DNA of 64,000 nucleotides, taken from Antedon mediterranea. Taxonomy: Eukaryota; Echinodermata; Crinoidea; Comatulida; Antedonidae. The position numbers were made by a program, and so were the translations under genes. The notes beneath the pieces are model-generated. The model saw only the letters and a list, made by a program, of their open reading frames with translations. It was not told where the DNA came from and ran no database searches. Location of the stretch: positions 20,025,201-20,089,200 of the forward strand of contig NC_092670.1 in NCBI RefSeq assembly GCF_964355755.1. Direction: 5' to 3'. Shown in pieces: positions 1 to 15,000 of this stretch (position 1 is the stretch's first letter; every line of letters begins with the position of its first letter).

Positions 1-3000
1 ACAGATGTAAAACATAAAGAACTGCACATGGCAACAGGCATGTGTTGGCAAGACAACATGTTCAAATATCAACAACAGATGGCGATATAGTTCTTTTGTA
101 GCTTCAATATCAAATTCAGCTGTCAATAAAAAAAATAACAAACAATTGTCAATTGTTTGATGGGCAATGGATTTATGTAGAATTTCCTTAATCGATTTAG
201 AGATTTGACAATTAACACCTATTTCATTTCATTCTGCTAAATTTTTAGATGCTTTCACTGAAAGACATATTTGATAAAGTAATCGCAGTTTTAACTTTCA
301 TTAATGTCCTTATCATAATACCTATTACATTATTCTTTAAAATTGTTTAGAATTACTGTAATACCACACAAAAATTGCAAATCATCTATATTATAAAAGA
401 ACTAAATCTAAATAAAACCGCACGAATGATACCGGCGTTGTTCAAGCTGGGGCAATTTTCAACCCCCCTTTATTTAGCTATTCTAAAAATAGAATGAAAA
501 AAAACCAATTTATGTGCAATGGATGCTGAGTTTGGTAATTCTAAGGCATATCCAATATGTGATGTCACAAGTAGGACAAAGAGTAGGAGGTCATCATAAA
601 TTCATTAATTAGTTAATCCCATCCATTGGAAGAGTAAACTGCTAGGTATTATTAAACCAATTGATACATAGATTAATGCATCCAATTATACTTGATCAAT
701 AAACTATAAATTTGATAGCATATTGATGAACATACTGAAATATAATTATCATTGGTTTGGCTTTTATGAAGGGCCATTATTTTTTTTATAGCATCAATCA
801 ACCAGTCTATTACTTCTATAACAATAATATGAAAATAATTACATGAACATGACTAAATCCACAAATATTATTAATATTAGTTATTATTATATATTTTTAA
901 AATTATATTTATTCCATAATTTATAGGTCCATGTTTATTCTTACTGATTCAAAACTTTAATTTGAGTTTAAATTTACTAAAGTTTCTGTTACTATTTATT
1001 ATTACATTTGTTTTATTATATATATTGATTTCAGCCTTAAATCTACTTCCATTTGTGTTATTACTATTATTGTTCTGACTGGCCCATTTATTATGAAATT
1101 GTGTGACCAAGCTTGATTGCCTAAACGTAGTATAATCAGGGAAGACTGTAATTTCACTCAATTCCAATCATATTTTAATTTCTTTTTTGAGTTTGCTAAG
1201 TATTGTATAATTGAAATGAAAGTGCTCATTAATGAATGGTCAGAAAATCATCTACACTATCAAACTAGTTTGTGATGTGCACAAATAAGGTGGTGATATG
1301 CCCAAATATGGTAGTGATGTGACATCATGTCCATATATGGGCACATCACATTTTTTTTATTTACATTTTTGCTACCCTGTACAGGGCAAACATCTTTTAT
1401 AGAATTCATTCATGCATGCATTTAAAGAAAAAAAAAACCTTAAAAAGCTGATCCTAGATTTAAATAATTTTTTAATTTTTTTTTAAAAACCATATTTAAT
1501 GAAGGTGATCCATCCAGCAATTGCTGATCATTAGGGACCCTCAGAGGTTCACAAGACAAACATATCAACAAGATGCTCTACATAAACAAAGTCATATTAC
1601 AAGTCTTTGGGAGTGGAGTAATTTGGTCCTTAGAAAAAATCATGACATGTGACGGGACTTGAACCCAGGACCCTTGGAGTGGTAGCCAAGATCATAACCA
1701 CCAAGCCACAACTCCACTCTAATAATATTATTTATTACAATGAAACCGTAAAAAAGGTTAATTTTAGCACAGTACATAAATACATCCATCGACTGTGAAA
1801 TGCTATATCATATTTCCAATATCAAACTAAATATGTACATAAAAAATATTTGGTTAAGCTAAAAATAAATTGAATAGGTGAATAAAGCTATAAATCAGTC
1901 AATAAAACAAATTGATTGGAATTTTACAATATTAATTGGTATCATAACATTTAATAACAATTTTATTTTTATCCTTTTAGTATTATAGATTAAAGCATGT
2001 TGTGAGAGAATTAGCCTTCATCAAGGACTTTTATAATATACAATTATTTTTTTTTTTTTTTCAATTCTTTATAAAAGCCAAACAAGTTCAGTGTCCTTTT
2101 TTGTAAGCACTCATATAAGGTTAGTTAGCCTGTGGTAATACTTTTAACTGACTCCTCAACTGGATCTGAACACATACATACAGCATTATTTCAATCTATT
2201 CTGCGGTGTCAGAGACTTTGGTAGTCAACAAAGCTTTTGGCAACTACACATTATACAAATAATTAATGTTTTATGTCGAATGGTTAAATATTCTCTTCAA
2301 CAAATACAAAAAATGTTTGTTTTATAATACACCTACTGTCAATTATATTAACCATATGGGCCTAGACTTTATTTGTGTATAAGGCAGTGTAGTATGGTAT
2401 ATGTAAAAAAAAAGTTTACCGTTTGGATGACAAATATCATATATATACTCCAATATAATTTTCATAAGAACATCAAGAGTGTTTGCTAAAGGGTGCTTCA
2501 TAGGCCGTAGACAGTTCTTGTCGTCATCGGTCACTTTATCCTCCTCATCATCCTCCTCCTGTATATTGCATTGGTGTTCTACCATCGTATCATCAACAAC
2601 ACCGTCCTTATTTTTAAAATAAATAAAGTACATATTATAAGTAAACAAAGCATACCATATTTACTCAAATAAACGCTATGGGGCTACTACAAATAGAAAT
2701 GTGTTATATAGTATTTATTGTGTGTATATGAATGTGACAGTGACATTGAGGGGAAAAACCCCTTTATTCAAACTGCATTTATTCCAAATAATTTTTCATG
2801 GAAGCCGTTTATTTAAAGCGAGTAGTTTATTTGAATAAATATGGTAACCATTTGAGAATAAAAAAAAAAATTCCTTTTCATACTCACATTACCTAGATAA
2901 AAGCCCAACAACATAGCATTGTTAAACAGAGCAATTTATTTTACAACTCTATTTCAACACATTCACAATTGTTAGATACTATCACAAATGTTAATACATA

Positions 3001-6000
3001 TATGTACAAGGGTTTTCCCCTTATGCAATATAAACTGTAATAGAGTATATTTGGTCTAAGAAAATTAGTTTAGGTTTCTATGAACTAAACCTATAGTTTA
3101 AAAGAGAATTATACTCGTCTACACTATTATTACTAGTTTGACACAAAACGTGTGATGTCCCTAAATATGGTAGTGATATGCTCAAATATGGTAAGGATAT
3201 TACATCATCATGTTCATATATAAGCATATCACATTATTTGTCACATAAAGGTTGATAGTGTAGACATAGCTTTACATTTTCTAAAGAGGCAAATTTGTCT
3301 ATTGCTAATATTAAATGAATTGTCTTGCTGAGCATTTCACAAATAAGTATAGTGTCACCAGAAATATTGTGTTTACCATTTCAAACATAACATCTTCCAT
3401 TTCACCTTCACTATCCTCCGCATCCTCCGATTCTTCTATGACAGTTCTTGGAACATGAACCTGAACAAAAATTGATAATGGAAGATTTAAAACTCCACCC
3501 ACCGCCTAAAATCAGAATTTGGTTTATTCAACGCATAATTTAGTAAATTTTGAATGTTTTTTAGGGCTATGTATTACAAAAAATTAGATTTATTATTTAA
3601 TATTGATTTTTTTTTATCCTTTTTCTTCCTAAAATTTCTAGATCTATGGCCAAGTTAAAAAATAAATTTTACAGAACAGCCAAACAGAAGGTTGATGTAC
3701 ATCGAGGTGCTTTGGCTTTTATGAATAAATAAAACACATAACTTTATAAATTGTATGCAATTTATATACTTATTTTCAATCAGCTGGAGTACACCAATAG
3801 TGTCACAAAAGAAGTGTCTAAATTGACAATAACTTACATCTATTAGTATCATCTTTTCTATGATCAGCTCAAGAATCTTCTGCCTCAATCTAGGTACATA
3901 CTGCGTAACTATTAGTAGATTCTTCACAAAACATTCCTGTAAAACCAAACATAATTTTCTATATTTATATATTAAATATAATGTAAAATCTATATTAGTA
4001 GCTCTCTACTTTTAATTTATGTTTAGCTCTTGGATATTTTTTTTTTTAATGGGGCTTTTGAAATTTAACTCCATTTTTAGCCAGGTCTTTCTTCTTCCAA
4101 TGTTTAAGCTGTTTTATCCTTTATAAATATTTATTTATTATTAGTGGAGCTGTAGCTTGATGGTTAACATGCTTGCCTTCCAATCTCACGATCCGGGGTG
4201 CAATCCTGACCTAGTAGCATGGTTGTAACTCATGACTCTTTTAACTGCCTAAGCCTCAAATGAGACTTGATTTAAGCATGATAAATTATAAAATAGTTTA
4301 TCCACCCTGTAATGGCGAGTTTGTGCTCGCTGTTGGATGTGTATGAAATAAAATAAAATTATTAATCTGTTAACTTTATAATTTGACACATTGGAAATGG
4401 CTTTTATTCAATTATTTAATCTACGTATATTTTTAAGTCTTGTTGAATTATTGTTTTACAAATGGTTGCGAGTTCAACTGACATATAATTTAAAATCAAC
4501 CAATCAAATGCCAAGGATAATAAATTAAAACATATATTCATCAAATATTATAACATAAAATATAAGAAATTATAATTGCATAAACTATGAAATATATTAG
4601 ATAAGTTTAATTAAGAATAATCGATTACACATGATTTCAACCAAATCAAATACAATAAGTCAAAATACCAAATTGTAAAAAATTCTTCTTCCAAAAAACT
4701 AACATATAAAACATTACTAATTACAAAAATAAACTACAAATATATTTTGATAAACCCTACAAAAATAATAGATTAGTCCATTGTTATAGGGAAAGCTATA
4801 GATTGGACATTAAAGTTGGTTGGTGGATTCAATAATTTCGTTACTATAAATGACGCGGTTAACATGAGATTATAATCTTCTTAATGAATGAAAACAGAAG
4901 TTGAAACGGCTGGATTGACGCAAATTTCTAAGGTAATAAATAATTACTAGTATTGTCTTATGGTACGGATAAGCCTAATCCGATTCAGTGACAGCGGATT
5001 AAAAGGGGAGTTGGGGTTGGGTTTGTTGATTTGATAGGGGTGAAGGATGGCTATCAGTGATTTTGTGTTGGCTAAGGAAGGTTTGTGGGGGGTGGGGGGA
5101 GAGAGAATAGAGAATGGCCATCAGTAATTTACAGTTAGCCAAGGAAATTTGGAGGAGGAGAGGAGGAGATTTTATTCAGAATGGCTTCAGACTGTATCAT
5201 CAATTCTTTTATACTAACATAAGATGATACTTTGGTTCGAGTGTTGTCTTTGAGAAATGTTTTTTCTTTTTTTTTATTAAATACAGTTAGGCAGTTGTCC
5301 TTATTTTAATAACAAATGTACACAGACAAGCGGTAACAGTAAGCGGAAAAGTAAGTAGCTTGTCCCATGTACAATCTGTATCTATTATAAGCGGGTTTCT
5401 GTTCTACCGCCAATCCGCTCCACATTTTGTGTAATTGACCGAAAGAAATAACATAGATTTTAAATTTTTACCTTACCATTTACTGCTTACTGATAACATT
5501 CGTAAATTGGTTAAAAAAACAACACATAAATACAAATATAACGATTATACATTCATTAAAAATTACAAGAAACTATAAAATAGGTTTTTAGTGAAATAAT
5601 GAAAATATATTTAATTAAAGGACAACTTGACCGACGACCATATTTTTACAATGTATTAGGGATGTACATATGATTTCCAAACCATCGCAAGATTAAGGAT
5701 ATCGCCGCACGAGGTTGCCATAAATTGCTGTGACGTCACAGGTGCATTGCAAAATTTACTTAATGAGTCCAGATAAGCAAAAGAAACAATAAAGAAAATT
5801 AACATGTATATTTTTTACAATTTATTTACAAAGTGTGTTTACTAGAAAATTTTTTTTTAAAGTATTACCAAATAAATGGTTTCATTTTTGTTCTCACATT
5901 TAAAATTCTACTTAAAATACAGTAATTAATAAACAAATTCTCAATTACTGTATGCCGCTCGAGTATACACCTTCTGGGCCCTAATCACCAAATAACTATA

Positions 6001-9000
6001 GATTTCTTTTACAGAAACCACAATACAGTTATAAATGTCAGTTTTGATTTATGAGCTTTACAAAAATCATCATGCTTGCTATGTGTTAGTATAATTTACA
6101 ATGGTGCTTTAAAATACTAATAAGATAAAAGTTATATTTTCAAAGAATTTCATTTAGCTTCTAATTTTTATGGATGATAAAGATCTCTGATATAGATCAA
6201 ACACTCTCGGTAATTACTTTTAAATTAGCTTATTCAAAAAAGAAACTTTATAATCTATAAAAAGTTAGTATTTTATTTGCATTTGAGAAGGTTAATAGCT
6301 AAAATAAAACAATTAAACTCCTACTACTAGTTTGAAATTCCTTGAAAATAAGAGGGAGTGAATATTTTGTGGAACAATTTCAAATAATTATCAAATTTTT
6401 TTTTGGATGGGAACTTCTTGCAAATTTCATTGAAATAATAAATCTTCCACAAAAAGTAAACAGTTGGTTTCTAAATTAATAAATGTTCCAAATGCTATGT
6501 TGTAGGAGAATGAAATGATAATTGTTTGTTTCTTGTAAACTTTATTCAATCAATCATAAATTTATAACTAGAAAGCCACTCCGAGAGTGCATACTGTAAA
6601 ATTCTCCAACATAAGATTTCTCCGGGAACAAATATATATATATTTGTGTGTGTCTTAATGCTGTTTGTGATTTAGGCTAATTTCACTACAAGCATGTGTA
6701 TGCGAGTTTGGTGTAATGGTTATGTAACAAGCCTTTTAATTAACAATAGCTTCAGTTGACTAACAATAGAACAGCAACGCGAAAATCAAACGAGTGAATT
6801 TGAAAAGAAATAGGTTTTTTAAACTACTCACATAAAAAAAGATGCACATTAAATCAAATTATATTTTAAAATTACAAATCACAAATTATAACTCTTGCCT
6901 CTTGTACAAAAATGAAGTTTTTTGGACAAGTAGTTCTCGAGTAAATGCAATTTCAGTTTACTTGTTACTTTAAGACTGCTCGCCGGCTTTTGTCCTATCT
7001 TTTAACACTAGCAGGTCTGAAAAATGGTCCAAAATTGGGACCATGGTCCCAAAATGTAATGGAATGATCCTTGACTACACATCTATCTGTATATTCATTT
7101 TGGTAAAGATCTTGTAATTACTTTTTAAGTAATCCTGTTAACAAACAAACACACGCGACCGATTACATATACCTCCTTGGCGGAGGTAAATAATAACCAT
7201 AATAATGACCATAATAACGTGTGTAGTGTGTAAAATAAAAAAATATTAATTATACAATATATACAGCGATTATTTACAGTAATGATAACAACAAAAAAAC
7301 TATGATTGAAAAAAATACAGAAATTTAATAATAAAATACTGAATAAATACAATGTTTCATTAGAGGTTTACAATCAATGGAAAAGATGAATAAATATAAT
7401 ATTGTAAGCATCAAAAATAAAAATATATAACAAAATACGAATGAAATATATAATAAAGAGATGATAAAGAATGATATTGATGACTATCGCTTTTGTTGGT
7501 TTATCCAGGTATACTAAGCATGAAATCTTTAAAAATAAATCTTATTATTATTGATCGATCGATCGATTGATTGATGTTTGGCATTTATTTCAGTTATATA
7601 CAAAGTTAATTTTTGCCTATAGGTAATCATCTCAAGTTTGTACATGACAAAAACAATAGAGCAACTATGTATGTAGGCTGGAAGGTGATAAAGAAAGGTG
7701 GTGATTGTTATAATAATGATTTATATCAGTTTACCTGAATATAAACATCTTTTCTCATGAATGGAAAACAGTCAGATGTTACAGGCATCAGAAACTGTGG
7801 AGTCCTATGAAAACATAAAATAAACAAAATGGTATTAGGTATTAATAAGATTTCATCATGAAAAAACATGGCTTATTTAAATAATTATTTATCTTTCATT
7901 TAGAAAATTGGTTGAATAAGCATGACAAAGTTCTGTTTTCAGTTTCTGTTTATTTTGGTTCAAACCTTTCGATTACAGAGTATATTTCCAGGTATTTTGT
8001 TTCTTTCACTAAATTAAGTGCAAACGTACCAATTTACTGTTTATCTTAAAATACAAATTTTGCTTTCTGATGTAAATTTAATATAAAAAGTAATATAGAA
8101 ACTGTAAAATGTTGACTTATAGTGGCGCTGTAGCTTGGTGGTTAACATTCTTGCCTTCCAATCCCAATGTCCAGGGTTCAATCCTGACCTAATGCCAGGG
8201 TTGTAACTCACAACTCTTCCAACTCCACTCCCTAAGACTTGATAAATTATAAAATAGTTCATCAATCCTGTAATTGGCGAGCCGTTGGATGCATAGGAAA
8301 TAAAAAATAAAAATAAAATACACTATGTACTTACATTGGCACAATCTTAATAATCATTTGAAGTGATGTATGTACATGACGAAAACAAGTTGTTTCATTT
8401 TCTTTCCTCTTATTTTTATCTTCTTCGTTTTCATCTTTTGGTTCAGGACCTGTTGCAAAATAAAAATGCATAGATATATTAAAATAGTGCGCAGATTCTG
8501 GGTTCGAATCTTGGCTGGGGATAGTTTTTTGTCATTCTCACACAAATTTTATCATCTTAACTATATTTAATTAATCATCTAAAAGTCTTCATTACAGTTT
8601 TTGTCCTGTTTTTCTTTTTTTTTTCGAGTTTAATGGGCTGCCTCCCACTAGCTTTGTTATTTTAGGAATTTTGTCCATCTTAGTTTATAATCAAATTATT
8701 GTTAATTTATTATTATGAACTTATAAGAGAAGTAAATCCTACTTTGATTAAATCTAAATAGGCAGTTTACAGTTACTTAATGCCTGTGAATTTATATTCA
8801 AGTTATACTATTTATTCATTTATAACGGGAAGAAAATGTAAGCCATACATCAATAATGCTGAATAAATGTGTAAAGGGTAAAGATGAAAGAAATGATTAT
8901 ACCTGTTCAAATGTAATTGATGCATTAGTATCAATGTATTATTAGTTAAACTAAATAAACTGTGTCTCTTTAAATAAAACAAATATTTAAAAAAATTAAG

Positions 9001-12000
9001 ATTTATATCATGGTATAACTACATATAATTGACAGTTGAAAGTGTTAAAGCTTTGTCAACACTAAAAAACTTTATGTGATGTGCCCCTATATGGACATGA
9101 TGATGTCATATCACTACCATATTTGGGAATATCACTACCATGTTTGGGCACATCACACTTTGTCAAACACAGCTTAAGAAAGATTTATTTTAAGATATTT
9201 TAGTTAGTTGGTTAGTTTTGAAAATATTTTAAAGTTCTTCTTATACTAAATGTCTACCTTATATCTAAAATTCCATAACACTGAATTGAATTTAATGGTA
9301 CAAAATGTGCAAAAAACATGAGGGGAGAACGAGAAGAGGGTTATTAATAGTTCTTACATTATTTTCAGTACAGGATATTTAGTCTCACAATTCTTAATAT
9401 GTAATTGAAAATTGACCACACTTTTATTAACCATTTGAAATGACCTAAATTGCTCAGAAAGCCACATCTTCGCAGATAACTGATACTAGCCAAAAATTCA
9501 CAATAACCATGTTTACAGTATATCCAGAAACATTTGTATGAATACCCTTTAAAAATGGGTAAATAAGAAGAAAAATAAGAAAAAAATGTATTCAAATTTA
9601 CAAAGGCCTCCATATTTTAATACCCAGTTTTTAAATCATAATTAGTAAATTGTTTATATTTTAATATGTAAAAGTATTACGTTGTAGAGCAAGAGTGAGT
9701 GGCCGAGCGGTTAAGACAGTGGAACCGTAATCACGTAGCCATAACATCGGCAGGGGTTCGAGGCTCACTCACTCCATGGTCCTGGTGGTAGAACGAGTCT
9801 TCTCGGATAAGGACTATAAACCGTAGGTCCAGTGTACACAACTTGCTCGTGTGCACTTTAAAGAACCTAGTACATCTTTCGAGACGAGTAGGGGGTTACC
9901 CCGGTGTAGTAGTACATCACAGCCACTGATCACCAACTGGGCCCTCTGGGAGATCAGTCTTTGACTGAAGAGGTCACCCAGTATAAAGATAAAACAAACA
10001 AACAAAATATTGAAAAAAAAGTTTAAACATTTAAACTTTAAATTTTGAGTTGCACTATTGAGATAACGTGTGAGTAATTTCAATAAAAGATTTATCTTCA
10101 TTAGTCTTCAATATATTGTATTGTCTAGGTCAAGATTAATGACTGGCAAGGAAATGGACTTAAATTGGATTTCATTCAGAACAAAAGCATTTTGAAAAAC
10201 AGAGCTGAATGTGATATTTGTTGATGATGATGAATGATTTTAAATTTTATTTATTTAAAAAAATGACATTTCAAGCTAAAAGTCAGATGAAAGTTCACCA
10301 CTCTTCAGTCAAGTAAATTTGCTGAGGGTTTAAGGCAGAAGAGCTGAAAACCATAAATCGGCAAAGGTTCAAGTTTCTCCTCGACCACAGTTCTAGAGGT
10401 AGAACAAGGTACCATTTCTTCTGTAAAAAAAATCACTGATTAAATTAACACCAACTTCTTGGCAGCAGAAACAGGACAAATTTTCAAAAACCAGTTACTG
10501 AAATGGCAGCCTGAAAATAACAGATAAAACCACCCAGTTGGTGTTAGAACCTAGTTTGAAATAAACACGTTATTTGTTGCTATGCAGCAGAAACAGACCC
10601 TACATCTTCTTAGAGGTTTCTCAGATAAAGACTTAAAAATCTGGCTTATTTTCCAGTACAACCCTAACTTTGCTAGCCATAAGTTCATTGCATGCCTAAT
10701 TCAGTTGACACATTTTGTTTTAGCTTGTGTGAACTAGTTTTTCTAAATCTACACTGTGAAAACCTAACTTAAAGCCCATGTTACGTTACTTCATTTTATT
10801 TATTTGTTTCATTTATACAAAATAATGTAAAATATACAGAGATGAATCTGTCAGGGACTGAACAAGACTATACATAACTACCAGAGTCAGCAGTCCCATG
10901 ATCTTAACTAAATCAATTTATGGCTGTTTGCTTTCCTTTGAATGCGCGTACATTTTCATTCAGTTATTCAATCCATTAGTTGGTCAGTCAGTAGCAATAA
11001 CCATTTACGTTAAATGATAATTTATTAAATAAATTATAGCCACTTACTGTAGACTGGTATTTGTAAAGTATGGAGAAAAATTATGTATCATTAAAATATC
11101 ATTATGCATTATTCTTTATACAACTATGAATAAAATTCAATATCTAATCAAATTGCATATGATTTTAATTAATTATCATACTATATTTATAACTATAACT
11201 GTATAATTTGATTGAGAAGCACAAGAAACCTGAATAAACGACATGGACTAGTAAAAAATGTTAAATTTGTTGGCAACAGATCGATAAACATGTCTCGTAT
11301 TACTAGTACATAAACAGTATAGTATAGTACTGGATTTGTTATTAAAAATCTTCTTTGAGAAAAGACAATAAGATAGAAGATAGTAAAAATATGCTACTCA
11401 AATGATATGTGGGAATATAAATCAGGTCAGTGATCTACTCAATTATTTTTAAAAAAAAAGGCCCTTTTATAGTTTTCCATTAATAGGGGTGTCCCCTGAA
11501 TGGGGGTTGATTCTGGTGTTAAAATATACTGTATTTCTCATCATTTTTATAGGAAAGTGTTTGAGATATTGTTACTAGCATATTATAAATAAATATATAT
11601 TATAAATGTATGTAAATAAAAAGTATGATTTCACATTTCGATTTTGAAACTTAAAATAAATATTGCTTATGAAAGCATTTTCATTTCATAACTACCTTTT
11701 CAATTCATTAAAAAATATTTTCATATTTTGACAATATACAGGAAACTATGAATAAATGTCTGCTATTCATTATAAAAAAACCTGAGATATAACATTGTAT
11801 TATGGGGAAATATGCAAGTCACTAGCAAAGAATAAATATTGATTATTATTTAAGGCAAAATGTCTGCCATTCACCAAAGACACTTTTGTTGTTTCCAAAA
11901 TAATACTTATTAATGGCAATAGCAGATTCTATAACTTGAAAGCAAGTCTATAGTTTAAAACAACTCATTCACAATTTTTTAATATTTATATTCAATTTTG

Positions 12001-15000
12001 TTATTGAAATATAAATATCCTATAATTATAATTTGTAAATTCCTAAATAGCATTTTTAATTGATAGTAAAGATATTTTGTTTCCCTGAATAAATAATTTT
12101 TGAAAATTGTTTTTGTTGAATATGCCATTTTAATGTCACATAGTACTGTGGTTATTCACTCTTACTTTTTTTATTTGATTTTTAAGTGGAAATATTTGTT
12201 ATTGTAATTTGTTTATTTTTTTTTTTATGGAAGCTATTAACTTTATTAAAACTGCGAAATGGCCTATTCAATCTTTATTTTTTTCGGGGAACAATACATC
12301 TTTAAATATTTAATTGTTTTGTGTGTTTGTAATAGTCACCAAGTATGATAAATAAGAAAAAGGTTAAATAAAATTCCAATATAATAATGTGCAGTACTAC
12401 TTATAATATTAATATATGCAAGAAAAGATAATACTACTGTATGAAATTTCTCAACAGGCCACAAAGTCTGGTTTACTGGAACATGCAATTTTCAGAAAGC
12501 AGTAAATTAATCTATTAATTAATGTGTAGCACTTTAGTAAATTGCTTTTTTAAGAGAATATCCACACTATAGTTAGCATTTCTTGTTATTACTTGGCAAA
12601 ATAGAATTATGCCAAGTATTAATAGTACTTGCTTGCTTTGTTTGTTTGCTAGTACGATAGCACCTACAATTTTAAAGTTATCATTCTGAATTAAATATCC
12701 TTTTTTTTTGTATATATTTAATATATACTTACAAAACATGCCTATTGAAATTCACGAAATTCTGTACATTAATATCTTCACAAATTAAAAATATAAAAAT
12801 TTGTATTCTTTTAACATAGGCCAAAAAACGTGTGCCCTCTTTGGCAATATTTTTTCACTAAATATTCACCTGTAGATTAGATAATAATTTGAATATTTCC
12901 TGCATTGGCTGAGATCATAGATTTTTTTGAATTTTAATCAACTATTATGTAGGTTACCATCACCATAACTGTCTGTCCTATCCTTACACAGTTATTATCT
13001 TAAAATATTAAGGTTATCATTACCATATTTGGTAACCTTTAATATATAATACTGACCATTAATAATCAACTTAGCTTTTATTAGAAAGTTTATCAAGTGA
13101 AAATGATTTAATATAAAAAAAAACAACTCACATGGAAACAATAATATTAATATAATTATTAGGTTTAATAATAAATATTTAAATAAAGGTATACAGTGAA
13201 ATAGACAAAATTTACTAGTTATATTCTAACAACCATTGTATATAACAACCTTAAAAGTTTAATCTAATTTTTTTGTAAATTAAATAATTCAGAAGATAAA
13301 ACATATTGCAATGTTATTATGTTACTAATTTAATTAATGTTTATGATTAATTTAAAACAGTAAAAATGTATTGCTTTTGAATAGACGAAAAAAAGGCGAT
13401 AAAACTGATACAATTCACCTTGATAACCATAGTTAATCATAAATGTAAATTTATTTTTATTTCATTTTTTTTAAATTTTATTCAGTTGTCAACCAACAGC
13501 GATGAAACCGCCACTAACAGGTTGAATAAAAAAATGGTAGAGTTTAAATTTGTAATTGACGTCAATGAAAACAATTCTAGCTTGTTTATTTGTAGAGCTA
13601 ATTGGTTGTAAATGTATCATTTATTCAAAAAACATTCATTTAGAAATTAATCTTAATTTTTCAGCATGCAAGTCCGTTTAAGATGTCAAATAGGTTTGTA
13701 CATTAATCGAATATAAAGATAAATTAGTTGATTAATAACTGCTCGGTTGCTATGTACCCACTACTTACTAGTAGTCCACCAAAGGATTACTTGAATGTTA
13801 AAGGTCAATGATGTTATCAACAGTGGGGGATACAAATTTAGATTAGGCAGGACCCACAAAAAGCTAGCCTCATCTTTAAAAAAAAGACTATCATAAAATT
13901 TTAAATTTTCCTAAATGTTTTAGTCCAACATCAAATTGATCAATAATTATTCAAAATAAAAATGCAATATAGTGTTCTCCACATTGTTGAGGTCAAGCAT
14001 TACATTTTCCTTGACTGACATGTGAAGATAATTTTGTTTTGACATTGATTAAAATACATGATCTCCTGATCGTTATACAGATTTGAGAGCCTCATGGACA
14101 AGGTTCTAAGCGCCACGGCTGAATGTGAAACGTCCAAATAGAGGTACCAAGTGTTTCTTTAGGAGGACTGATGAGAACACAGATATAAAAGTAACAGTTT
14201 ATTACAAAATATTTTTTATGACTTATAATTTTAATTTTTTGCTTCAACTTCAGCAACCGACTGACAGAATGTTTTAAAGACAATAAAATCCGTCAGTGTA
14301 CGTCCTTAATGCAATTTAAGTCTTTGCTTTAAACTCATATTTGAAATACACTTTTGGTTCAATATAACTTATTATATAATTATTAACTTACTTATTAAAA
14401 ATTTCCTTAGCAGCATTTTTAATACAGATCGTAAGTAAACAGTTTGTGCTGAAACTAGATCTACTAGAAAAGCACGGTACTCATCTACAACTTCAGTGTC
14501 ATGTTTTTCCCATCGAACTCTCTATAAAAAAAAATCAAACTTGTTATTAATCATTATATTATTTTCAATTTTTATGGTTATCCTTGACAGAGAGATCGCC
14601 AATTATAGCAAGCGAGTTTATTCACTGTCATTATTTTTCACAAGACTAACATACATAACAAGATGCAGTGCACTTAGCGAAGTTTATGTCTTATTTTTGT
14701 CAGGATTTTTTTTGGCATTTGACAAGATTTTAACCCAGGGCCTTGTGATTGGCAGCCAAACTACAATTCCACTTGAAAGTTTACAACTTCACTTAGCATA
14801 AAAATGTCTAAAAAAGAGATTCAATTATTGTATATTTTGAGAAAACATGACTTTCTGAAATTATGACACAAATGTGTATTTATTCATTTGTAATACTTAC
14901 TAATATAATAGCAACAAGTGATTCAAACTCCTTGCTCATTACAGTTACAGCTCGACGGAGCTCCTGTAACCATGACAACAGTGAAGCAGACTAAAAATAA

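Noticed and set aside
9692..9780. Functional tRNA gene
   Set aside because: The tRNA-like head continues into a SINE body and tail and has a decayed relative nearby.
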